A DNA stretch of 35,407 nt from a virus. The DNA is taken from positions 1 through 35,407 of the IMG/VR virus record IMGVR_UViG_3300044630_006602, one strand, 5' to 3'. The number at the start of each line of letters is the position of its first letter. The stretch's first letter is position 1. The notes under the pieces were generated by a model. The model did not search any database. It was not told where the DNA came from and saw only the letters and a program-made list of their open reading frames with translations. The position numbers and the translations under genes are program-made. Shown one piece after another: positions 6,582-18,700 of this stretch.

Positions 6582-6724
6582 GCTCTGCCCTCCACATAAG
6601 TTTTTTGGGTTTTTGGATCAAAAATTCTCATGTGAGCCTGGACACTAATACTGCCCGTTTCGTTCGGGCGGCGTGGTGCAGGCTGAGCCTGCTGCTTGGT
6701 CTGATCTTGTGATGTATTTGCCAT
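6578..6724 (-). CDS. Small protein (48 aa) sharing a motif with its downstream neighbour
   Basis: A short minus-strand gene from ATG at 6724 to TGA at 6578, encoding 48 residues. It has a Gln/Pro-rich N-terminal half (TSQDQTKQQAQPAPRRPNE) and then ISVQAHMRIFDPKTQKTYV. This last part parallels the start of the following 202-aa protein (IEGFVKIHDPKTGEVLV), sharing the pattern I-x-x-x-x-h-[KR]-I-x-D-P-K-T. It fills the space between the giant gene and the 202-aa gene: a NATAAATA element sits seven bases upstream, its stop overlaps the next start, and it carries that gene's ribosome site. This packing and motif support a real gene. Function unknown; a virion linker or assembly partner is possible. 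Confidence 0.75.
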   Translation of the reverse strand: MANTSQDQTKQQAQPAPRRPNETGSISVQAHMRIFDPKTQKTYVEGRA

Positions 6725-6731
6725 GGTCAGT

Positions 6732-6739
6732 TATTTATC
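6732..6739 (-). promoter_or_regulatory. Late promoter GATAAATA abutting the 48-aa gene
   Basis: The minus strand reads GATAAATA in the 19-base gap between the giant gene's stop (6744) and the next ATG (6724). It matches the NATAAATA late element. Only seven bases separate it from the ATG, so the transcript would have almost no leader; no Shine-Dalgarno is visible. Confidence 0.6.
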
Positions 6740-6743
6740 CGTG

Positions 6744-9700
6744 TTATCTGTCACACAAAAACCTTGCGGCCACTGTGTCGGTTTCTTGCAACGGTTCGCC
6801 GTTACTAGGTGTACCTGCACCTGGTGCATACCAAGTTGCTCCGCGACGTTGTAAAATAGTTACTTCACTGCCTGCTGCAGGCGCTGAATATGTGCCATCA
6901 ACAATGAATTCAATGGTCAATGGATCAAACAACGACACAATCCAACGATATTCGCTGTTGGCTGTGGTATCACTGTAGTTGTATTGGCGTATTCCGCCTA
7001 CATAAACTTCAATGCTTTCTACGTATATGGTGCTTGAATCGCCAAAATCAGCAATGTCAATATTAGGAGCATAAAATACTGCGGTGGTTCCATCGCCCAT
7101 GCCCGAGTCTTTGACTATGTAATCTTGATAAATTTGATTCAACAAATTACCCGAACCAATGTCATACACTTCTGCCCCAATTATGTGGGCAGCAGCAGCC
7201 GTGCCAGCTGTGCCTCTTTGCAATCCTGATATTGTATTATTAGGTACATCTCGATAACGATACATGATGCGTTCGCCGTCAATGGTCACGACTCCAAACA
7301 CACCAGCCGGCAGGTCCGGTTGAGTCAGAGCAGAAACATTTTCTACGTAAATTACGTCTGCGGTGGCACTCAGTGGTTGTGTTAACACTGTGGTGGTAGC
7401 ATTGGTTATTCTATACGTGGCCTGAACTCCGCGCATGTCTTGGAAAATACGGAATGCTGCTGCTTCGGGCACAATTGAATTGGTAAATTCCGTCACAATT
7501 AAAATTTGAGTACTACCAATGGCACCTTGAGCCAAAATTAAGTATTGCCCTGAAATGGTATAATCGTTGCCTTCAAACAATCTCAGGCCATCCAATGTCA
7601 CCCACAATCTGCTGGCGTCAAGATCAGTGCGCAGTAAATCGAAATCATTTGTTGGAACTGATGTGCCAACTTCATAGGCAAACTGTCCTGGCAATGGCTG
7701 GAAAACATCATTCAATGTTGGACTGTCATAATCTGTGGTATCATAAGGTTGATAGATGGTTGTACCTGTTTGAACTGGACCAGTAAATGTCAATGTCAAC
7801 GCATTTTGTTGAGCAGTGTCATTCCACGTTATTACTTCAATTTTGTTGCCTATATTCAAAACAGATGAGATTTGCAATTGATCTGTAAAATCTGGACCGG
7901 ACGGGTTATACGCAAATTTACATTGTGCTATGGTGCTCACAGAAATCAATATCACCGCACCGTCGGCTGGCACAGCCTCAAAAACTACTTGTCTCCCAGG
8001 AGTGTTGCTACCATTGTAGTTGGTAACACTGTATGTTCCATCTTGTGCGCCAAATGATTGTTGCTGTAGCACACCGTCAACCCAGACTTGAATATCATTT
8101 ACTTCATCAATTGATGCTTGAGAAAAACTGGTTCCCATGCGTTGAGGCAAGCCAAAACTATTAGTGGTGCCATCACCAATCCATTCTATACCACTGGGTC
8201 CTAGCACACGAACTCCATTGATGTTGACCACCATGTTGGCAGGATTTGTACCTATCGGTGCTTGAGCAAGAGTCACCGAGCCATTGTCAATTATTTCTTG
8301 ATCAACCACAAATGTTTCAATTACTGGTGTACTCCAACTTTGGAAAGTAGTTGGCGTAAATTTTGCTATCAATTCCCCGGCCCAGGTGGCCTGATCATCT
8401 ATTAGAGAAACTTCTGTGATTCCATCTTCTGTGATAGTAATAGCATTGATTGAATCACTGACAATTGTTAAAATTTGATACACTGTGTTGGTTTGTACTC
8501 CTCCTAGACTATATCCTGAGAATGTTACTGTTTGTCCTACACTGAGAGTATCAAGACTGCCTAACAGCACAATAGCATTGCCTTGTTGTTGTGTATCTGT
8601 CACAGGGATGCTGGTTGCAGCGCCAAGTACCAATACAGATATACCATCGGTGGCAGAAATAGACGCTGTGATTGTGCATTTAGTTCGAACAGAAGGAATA
8701 AACGGCAGCCAATAATCAGTATTTGTTAACGCAATACCTGGTGGCACAGTTTGAATAGATCTATAGTATGTGCCCTGGGGAGATCCAGTCATGGTACCCG
8801 AAGCAGTGGTCAGTGCCACCAAAGTTGCACTGCCAGCAGTGTCAGTTATATAAAACTGAGTGCCATTGGCAATCAGTTGCACATAGTATTTTTGTCCAGA
8901 TACTATTCCACCAAACACAGTGCCAGAGAACACAATAGGTTGACCTACGGTCAACGCACTGGTACTGTTACATGTAACAACATTGAATGCTGCTGTGGTA
9001 TTGGTTACGGTAATTTCATTATCATTAAAAACTACGTCAACTGTTTGATAACTGTTGTCCTGACTCCATACTTGACTGTCAGTGTATGGTACTGTTTCTG
9101 GGTTGGCCACTAATTGGCCATTGACAAACACATTGGTGCTGACTATTTGAGAATACCCTACTGGTAAAATTATACTATTGTCTGTGGCAATGATTTCACT
9201 GCCTGTGTAGTTACCTCGAAACAATTGGTCACCACCACCAATTTCATAAACATCAATACTGATAACATCAAACGCAGTTACCCCGGCATCTATAGTTACA
9301 TACTGTTCACTCCAATTAATAGTATAATCGATGTCCTGTGTCAATACCAGTCCAGTTGTTAAATTTGACACTACTAAATTAAAAGGATATTGAACAATAT
9401 TGGCCCAACTATAATCAAGTGTGATACCTGGCTCAAATGTATAACGTTTTGTTCCAATTTGGAAACCATGTCCATTGTTCAGCCAGTCAGATCCTGGGCG
9501 TGTGTAGATACGCAGATCTAAGGTGTCGTATTCGGCTCCATTGATCAATTCTTCAGGAGCATGACCTTCGTAGGGTCCAACAAACTCACCGCCGTCTACA
9601 TTGATATCTGAGAACCGTGTGCCAAGATAAATGTCAGCAAATTCACTTTGATAGTTGGCATCTAATGTTCGATTGTCGAGAAAGTATTCGCCCCAGACCT

Positions 9701-12700
9701 GGACTCCAGGATAATCTACGCCATTTACCAGCAATGGCAATTCTAATCCAGGTTCATTTACACCTGGCACATACAAGCCCATGGTACGGTCAACCCCGGT
9801 CAATCCAGTGGGAGTTGAACTACCGGGATAGGTGTAGGTGGCCGCATCGACCAGTTGCCAGTTTTCTAAATCAAATGTTGGGCCTACTACTGCGCTGCTG
9901 CCGTCGGCATTTTGTGCAGACCACACACGATTATCGTAACGAACCAAGGTACCATTTTCATAAGTTCCTTCACTGCTCCAAGTCTGAACGATGGTTTGAT
10001 ACTGGAATCTATCATACTTGATCACTGTACGGAATTGCCGCACAACATCATTGGTCATTCTTGGATATGCTACCGCTCCAGATCCGTTGCCGCCGCCGAA
10101 AATCACAGTTGGTGTAGATCTATATCCTGCACCGCTTACAGTTACATTGATTGCAACTACTTGTCCTGCACTGTTTAAAATTGCAGTTGCTTGTGCCATT
10201 GTGCTGGGCGCAGGATCATTGGGGTTGGCTACAATTTCAACTTCAGGGGGTTCAGTGTATCCTGATCCTCCATCAATCAAGTCAATGGAATCCAGTCTCA
10301 ACAAATAGTTGTTGTACCATTGACTGTATGGCCAAGATGACCACACAGTGGAATTGGCCGGCAAATCACTGAGATTATTTGTGTCAGCATTGAGTGCGGT
10401 GCTGTGATTGTATGGCAACAATATTGGACTGGTAAATTGCGGAACTTGCAAACTGGTATTGTAATATGCTGGTAAATCAAAATCAGCCATGTCACCAAAG
10501 TACTCATCAAACCCGTTGTAACGCAGATTAAACTCACGTATTTGAACATGATATGGTTTAACTTCTTGAATGTAGTCCAACACAAATTCTTGATTGTCAC
10601 GACTGTAATTTTGGAATTGTGTCAAACTACGAATTCTATGTTCAACATCAATCAACGATGTTTTTACCAGCCATTCGGGGGCAGCAAATTCACTCAGCAC
10701 AAAATTAAACATGCCAGTAAGGCTGCGATTTCGTTCGATCAATAAATCGTCGATGAACAGTTCTTCGTTGATGGCTTGAATAATTTTGCGTGTTTCAATC
10801 ACAGGCTCTTGGTCAAAATATTGTGCATCAAACACTTCAACGTCAAATCCAAATCTTCCAAGTGCATAATCCCACAACTCTGCAGAAAATTCAATTGTGC
10901 CATCTTGCAACCCAACACGGTCAAACCCAGTGGCTGTGCGTAGATAAATTTCAAATTTTCCTTGGCTGTTGGCTGTAACTTTGACACTGCTGCCTACCGC
11001 AACATTTAGCGTGTTCAAGGCGGCCACATTAGGAACCTCAGCAATAATTTTAGTGCTGCTGTTATAACCAGGTAGATACCAATTGATGTGACCCCAATAT
11101 TGTGTAGTGTCATAGTTCTGAACCTGTGTCAACTGCACTATACGCACAGGTCCGTCCACGGTGAACTGTTCAATTACTTTATATATGGTCCATAATCCAC
11201 GATTGCTGGCATCACTTTGAACCAAATATTTGTAACCCAATGGAACTGCATTTAAATTTTGAAACCCTAAAATTTCTAGGTTAGCAACTTTTTTATTCCA
11301 GTTCACTGTGGTAATTCCACCAACTGTGGTGATTGCACTGGGTTCAGGTTCACTGCTGTTCAACAATACAAATTGGCGATTTTCTACTATGGGATACAAT
11401 GCCAATACAGAATTCGCACGAGTCAAATAATTTTTAAGTGCAGAAAATCTATCCACAAACATACTTTGCCGCGGACGGAATTGTACTCCATAGCGTTCAG
11501 CTGGTCCAAGATTTACATCAGGCACTAAATTGCCATATGTATCTACTCCGCAGAAACTGTCTTGCATCTTACGATACAAATTGCTACTGATAAATGCATC
11601 TTCTCGACCTTGTGCTACTAACTCATACTCCACATGAACATTGTCATCTGTGAGTTCTTTATCAAATTCAATACTGATAATTGTGTCAGACGCTTGAATG
11701 TAGTCACCAGCATTGTACAATGCAATGGTGCTTGAGTTAATGGGAGCAATATAAGTTATACCACTTGCTCTGGGATTTTCAATGTAATCAGCCACAGTGC
11801 TGACTGACAATGTTTTGCCTTTTTGTGTAGCGGTGGCGGTGATACCTCGTACCCAGAAATAATATTCTGTGTTAAATGACCCAGTTTTACTCAACACTGT
11901 GTTGACCACATAACTGACGGAGTTAAAAGGAATTCCTTCTCCAATGTAAGCCGCAGGAGGCGTGTTGCTGACTGTCCATTGATACACATCCACTGTGCTG
12001 CCAGGAAATACTTGTCCCCAACGACGGCTTGCATACACAATGTCATCTTGGTTGGGATCAATAAATCTTACTGTGCTGGTATCCCACCAAGTTTCTCCCA
12101 CACGATCTTGACCCCAGGTTGTGCCGCGGATGCCAGTTGGCCCAACATTGTAACTTGCAGGATCCACTGCACCAATGTAATCTAAATTTTGTCTGGCAGC
12201 GCCAAGTATCTTTCCTTGCAATGGATCAAAGAAATCATAATATTGTGTAGTAGCCGATGTGATTCTGTCATATGAATACACAGAATTCAACAATCTCACA
12301 TCCACCACTGGTTTTTGTTCTCTCAACATGGTCCAAGCCGGAACACGAGTGTCATTAGTGCTGACAAATACTCGACCATAATTGGCCAGCATGGTGCTGT
12401 CGCCTAATTCATTTCCTGGTGCACCTGTGAACAATACTCCATCAGTGTAGTTTACTGCGGTGCCGTATTGATCGTAAGTCTGCACATCTGGGTTGCTAAT
12501 TTGTTGTCCAAACACAAACTTGTCAGGATTGGTCACTGATGAACTTGAACTGGTCACAAAATCATAGGTGTAAACTGCCCCGCTTTGTATAACCTGGTCA
12601 AAGAAATCTGTAGCACCTTCGTCCCAGTCTGTGTTGTTCAAGTCCCAAACTGTGATCAAATACAATGTGCCGCGAGGCGCACCAACTACTAAATTCACAG

Positions 12701-15700
12701 CCGAATCATCAATACTGACGCTGGTACCAAACCCAGCATAGTCTATAGGATATGGACTTTCAATGGTTTGTGTAAACACAAATGTTTCAAATTCAAGATC
12801 AGCAAACGCGGTACCAATAGAACCTGGTGCTACATTTAATTTGTCGCCAATTGGCGCAGCATCTGAATTTTTAACTGCAATGGTCAGGTAACCTGCAACA
12901 TCAACAGTGGCCTGAACATTTGGAACATCTGCATTTATTTGTGCAGCCAGGCCACGAACTCGTGCGCTGGCAGCAACTGTGGTTGTGGTGATCACTTGCC
13001 AATACGAAGTGTTGGTCAATGCAGTAGCAGCCGGAACACTTTGCAAACTCAAATATATTGTGGTTACTGTATTAACAGTGTTATACACCACAGTATTTGC
13101 AGAATAGATTGTTGAGATGTTCCATGCACCAGGAACCACAACATCTTGGTTGTTGACTCTGAGTGTATCACCGTTGTCTATGACAGCATTGGCCACTGTG
13201 TTGGTAATAATACCAAATGCGCGGCTTTGATTGACATTGCGCTCAACCACTCCGCCTTTGAAAATTTGCACACTGCTATTAGGCACGCCCACATACAAAC
13301 TGCAATTATAACTGCATAGGTCAGTGTCGTAACCGTAATTACTGAATTCTTCAATGGTGTTTTGATTGATTGTTTGCACCAGAGCGAAGCCATTGGTTTC
13401 AATGTCAATCAAATCGCCTACTTGCAAATTAGCAAGAATGGTAATGGTATTTCCACTCACTGAGAATGTATTTGTTTGCCCAGGTGTTGCAGATTTCTCA
13501 TTAACTAAAAATGTATTGTTGACCAGCACACTAACTGGCTCAGCCACTGAACCAAGCACTGTAAAAGTCACTGTTGACCCGTCTGTACCGTAGATAAATC
13601 GTTGTACATCTCTATCGTACACATACACTGTGCCTGCTTGTGTATAGGTATCGCTGGTCACCGGATCAGTGTACGTGGCATTGGGTGCGCTAATCAGTAT
13701 CTGTCGACCATCTGTGCCAGTGCTGACTGAATAGCCAAAATTGTCTCCACCAACACTTGCCGGATTGGTTATCGTTCCAGCATATTGGAAGTACCCTTCT
13801 GCTCGCACAAGAATAGTTGCACCAGCCACAGGAGAACTTGCGGCCACAAAAGTCATATCGCCGGTGTTATTATTAAATGTATAATCAATGGTGGGACGTT
13901 GTAATACATCGTCAACAAACACAGAAAAACTGTTGAGGTTATCGGCGGTGTACAGGTATTCATTCAATGAGAATGTCACTGTCAATGGCGGAGGGGTATA
14001 ACTTGGTGTGCCGTTGATTGCGGTGATTATTCCACTGTTTTCAGTGATAGGAAAAGTAATGTCATTGGCAGGACTCGAGCCGCCATCAAAACTTGCTGCT
14101 GGTATTGTTATAGTATCGCCAGTGGTGTACCCTGTGCCGCCGTTTTCCACACTCACTGTCACTGTTCCGCGGATTCTTGTGACCACAAACGTTGCGTCAG
14201 ACCCAGACCCGCCGGTGCCTGCTACTCCATAATAAACCTGGTAGTCCAGCAGTTTACGACTGGTTCTAGTTATTTCAACAGAATCATCAAGCGCAGGAGC
14301 AACAGCAAAGTCCACACTGGTAAACGAATTTGTCACATTATAATCTGTGCCAACAACAAGTACAGCACCTGCTACCACAACAGTAAGTTGAGTATCCGCA
14401 TCAATTTTAATATCTTCGCCAATATAGTAGGAAGTAGTGGCTCCATCACCTAATGTTTGTACACGTTGACGTTCCCAGTCTACACGACCATATGCATACA
14501 CCGCATTAGCACCTGGTGCTCCAACATACAACCAACGTTCGTCCTGACTGACCACAACACTTTGACCAAACAATTCAGCCGCTGTGGTTGATGTTGGTGA
14601 TGTCAACATTTGCCATTGTCCGTACGGGATAGTGCCTGATGCACCAAGTTGTGGATCTCGATAAATTACCACAGCATACCCATTGTCAACTGCGCCAGTT
14701 GATCCTAAACTGTTAGGAGCACCGGCTGCGGCCCAGGTTTGATTGCCAAAGTCTACCGATGTGCCATATCCACGTGCTGCTGTTTGCCCATTGAAAGGTC
14801 CGCCACTGACGTCTAATATGTCCAAACTCAACACTGCATCATTGGGAGCCAATGGACTGATTGGTGCGTATACATTGCTGTCACTTTTGACGTACACATA
14901 TACACCACCACGACGTGGCAAAGATGTCAATGAATAAGGTGTCCAATATGCCGTGTTATAGATGCTGATGCCTTGCGGCACAGGTGCAGGTGCATAGAAA
15001 AATTCAGTTTGATACGGATCAGGAATATAAACAATAGAAAATTCCACATACTCGTTGGCAATGTTCCATTCAGTTGCTCCCACTGGGAAACGATACCGAG
15101 GGCTACCTACCAGCGCCGCAAAACGATTTTGTGCTTGCGCCACAGAAGTGCCGTACTGTTCACCTTCATCAACTTCAAATGGAGTAAGGCTCAACAGTTC
15201 TGTAAACACTTCTTCTTTTTGTAACACGGACCACAGGCCGGCACCGTTGTTGTCAACCCAAACTTTAGCACCAGGTGCTATTGTATTGGCATATGGCAGA
15301 TTCAAAATATCACTGGCCTGAGCAACCCGTTGAGTTTTTAAAGTAAACCCAAGTCCTGTACCATTGACCACGGTGCGACTGCCAGTGAAACTAAATGCAA
15401 TAGTAACTGTGTTGAGATCCACAATACTCAGCACTGTGTATACGCCGTTGACTTCTGCGTCAAAGAAACGTATGATCAACTTGTCATTGACAGCAAGATT
15501 GTGTTGTTGAGAAAATATTGCTAAACTGGTTCCGTCTAAATTGTCACAGATATGATCAATAGTACCTGGTACAGATTCTGATCTATAAATTGCCCAATCG
15601 TAAGAATTAATTTTTGCAACACATATATTGGTTCCTACCCCAATTTGATTGATGTTTGCGGCCAAACTGTCTGTGTTATCGATATCAAACACAGTGATAT

Positions 15701-18700
15701 CCACATCATCCAAATTCACATACCCAGCACTGGGCAATGCAATATCTGTAGGCAATGTGTTGGTCACCGGCAAAATGTCAGGAGATGTTATTTTATAACT
15801 TTCTCTCCAGATATCTGAAAACAATATTGTCTGATCTGCTTGACTGCTTTGTTGCGGATTGATAATTTGCACCAAACTGGGATTTGAATCTAGTAGCGCA
15901 CGATTCAATTGAAGTTGGAAAAAACTTCTGTTGGCATTTGCGCCGTATACAGCACGTTGAACTGCCCAGTTTTCATAGATGTTATAATCTGCTGATTCTT
16001 TTCCAAGATTGGCCTGTGAAAATAATTCAGCACTGAGTATGGTACCTTTGCTGCCAAGGAATTGTCTATAAATGTTTAATTGACTTACATCATCAAGATT
16101 CAATGATGTCATGTATTGACGAGGACGGAATCCAATTAGTCCGTAACTCAACAAGTCGTTGTCTTGTTCAAGATTGCCACTGTTGATATCATAACTGCTT
16201 TGCAGTTGGTCTGCTTTGTTGGCCAAGTTAGGCAACAGTCCCAGTTCAATTTGAGTGTAGTCGCTGGCCAGCCAGTCATTGGCATTGAACACTGCTGTGG
16301 GTTGTACAATTGCTGCTGCCGACCAGTATGCACCTTTGTATTTGACAATTTGTCCTTTGGTATAAGTGGCATCAGAATTCCATTCTTGAATGTTGTCCTG
16401 ATTGAGAATAAAACCTTGCGCATCCACTGAGCCATTCCACTCTGTTGTGGTCACAGCAATCAAATTTAGTCGACTTTGGCGAGCACCTGTTGTTGGCTCA
16501 TAAATCAAATCGCCAAACACACTGGCATTGTCCAGCACTATCATGTGCTCGTAGGCAGTGTATTTTAAATCAATATAACTCAATGTTTGATCTGTGGCAG
16601 GCTCAACAGTGAATGTATTTTCAATGCGAGTAATGATCAAATTGCGTGTTTGCAATTCTTTTTTGTTTTGATCCAACAAAATGTTTTCTGCAGTTTGTGC
16701 TTGGATACTGTCGACCACAGCCCGGTCACGAGAAATGCTGAGTTTGAATGCCAGTGGGTTGAGATTGATCAATGCTTGTTCGTCCCATCCTTGTTGGCTC
16801 CAGTACAGGAATTCATTGACCATTTGTCCCCAACTCAAAATATATCCGTTGGCGGTGTCTTCAAATGTTAGTCCCTGACGTTCAAGGTATTTGCCATAAC
16901 TTAACAAAAAGTCACTGACTGATGTGATGTCAGAAAATATGTAACCATAAGGAATTTGTGCGACTGTGCCAGTGTAGAATGTAGGCACACGCACTGTGGC
17001 ACCACCTGCACTGTAAGTTTGCAGTTGTCCTGTGAACTGACTTTGTAGTATGTTAAAATAAGGTTGTGTGGTGCTATATCCAAACACTGCATATCCGCCG
17101 GCAGTTTTTTGTATTACCACTGATGAATAACTGGCTCGGTCAAACGGCTGATTTTTATACAACAAAAGATTGTAACTTTGATCAGGAATCAAGAAAGTTG
17201 TATTGGTAGAATTAGGGCTGGACTTTTCTGTGTAAATTTTGATATACTGTTTGTCTGAAAAACTGGCCATTCTATAGCACAATCTCACATCCAATGCGCC
17301 AAGGTCAGCAGTGAGGTCAGCAGTGCTATCCACACCACTTTGACGATTAAAATCCACAATCCAATCAATGTAACTGGCTTTACTTGTGCCATCTCCGTAT
17401 ATTTCCAAGTCGTTGGCATTTAATCTATAACGGTTGTTGTACAAATATTGATTTAAATCTGTATCAAACTTGTACAAATCTCTGTCAGCAAACAGTGCAA
17501 AGAATTTAGCAGGGCGTGTCAACGCCAACAGTCGCATGACTGCAAATGGATATGCACTTGAATTCCACCAGGATGCTTCTACAGGTCCACCGTCACCTAT
17601 TGCCCAACTCTTGCGGAATGCTGTTTCGTTGTAATTGCCCACTACACTATCAAAAGGACTCAATAGTTCGCCTTCGGTGCCTGTGGGTACAACAGTGGTC
17701 AATCCTGAACGTGCATATTCAGGCAAATAGTACGAAGCAACAGGATCTGCCACGTAGCCCGCTTCCAAGTCATCCCACAACACCAAGTTATCTTGCGTGT
17801 ATGGTCCTGTGCCGTAGGTAGAGTCCCACCAAGAAGGTTTTACAGTAAATCCTAGCATCTCCCAGGGCGTCTCTTGAGGTTGTTGAGTGTCATAGTAGTA
17901 ACGATTAATCCCGCGCCAGGCGCCAGGCAATGGATCATTGTTTAATTTACTTTGCGCACTACTGTAATTCCATGTGAACTCGTTGGTTGCAGAATAATTT
18001 TGTATTCGATAATCTAATTTGTTCCAGGCCACATAACTCAAAAAGTCTGTGCTCAAGATATTGTTGATCTGAGCCATGGTATAGCCAGTGGTCCTGAACT
18101 GTCCTGGCAATACATCTGTCACAGTCAACGGAACTGGGTTTCCATCTAACTTGAGGTTGCTGAAAATTCTAGTTTCAAATTCCAACAACACTTCATCTCT
18201 GATATCACCAAATGTTTTTGTCACACTACCATCATGACCAATTATCACTGTCTGTGTGCCTGAACTGGTTTTTTGGGTAACTATTTCTGGTCGATATGCA
18301 GGATACAACCCTAATTTTGTTGGAGTGTTTGGCACAAAACTACCAAAGGTAGAAGTATATTCTTGCAAGGTCAGCACATTGCCCAACGTCAGATCGACCA
18401 ACACTGTGATTCGAGGACCATCTGTGGCCACAATGTAATCTCTATCACGCACAAGAATTGTATCATTGAGGTAAACGTTCATACCCTGGTAGTTGGCCGA
18501 AGTATAGTTGTAAACTTGTGCAGTATCAAACACATCTGAAGTGGTGTTTGATATGGTGTATGTTGTGGTAGTAAACACTGATCCAGCGGGAATCATGTCA
18601 CTCCAATAGAATGGTTGAGACGACAGTCGACCAAGAGTGATGTCTGCTAATGCAATATCTAATACTTCACCAGCAGTTTGTTGTTGTACAACTTGTTGAG

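Noticed and set aside
6653-6669. Hairpin gcccg-N7-cgggc as a terminator
   Set aside because: It lies inside the 48-aa gene and neither strand shows a T-run after the stem.
12338-15155. Host-derived integrin gene fragment
   Set aside because: The FG-GAP motifs are embedded in one continuous frame with the same composition as the rest of the giant protein; FG-GAP repeats are widespread and do not show origin from an integrin.
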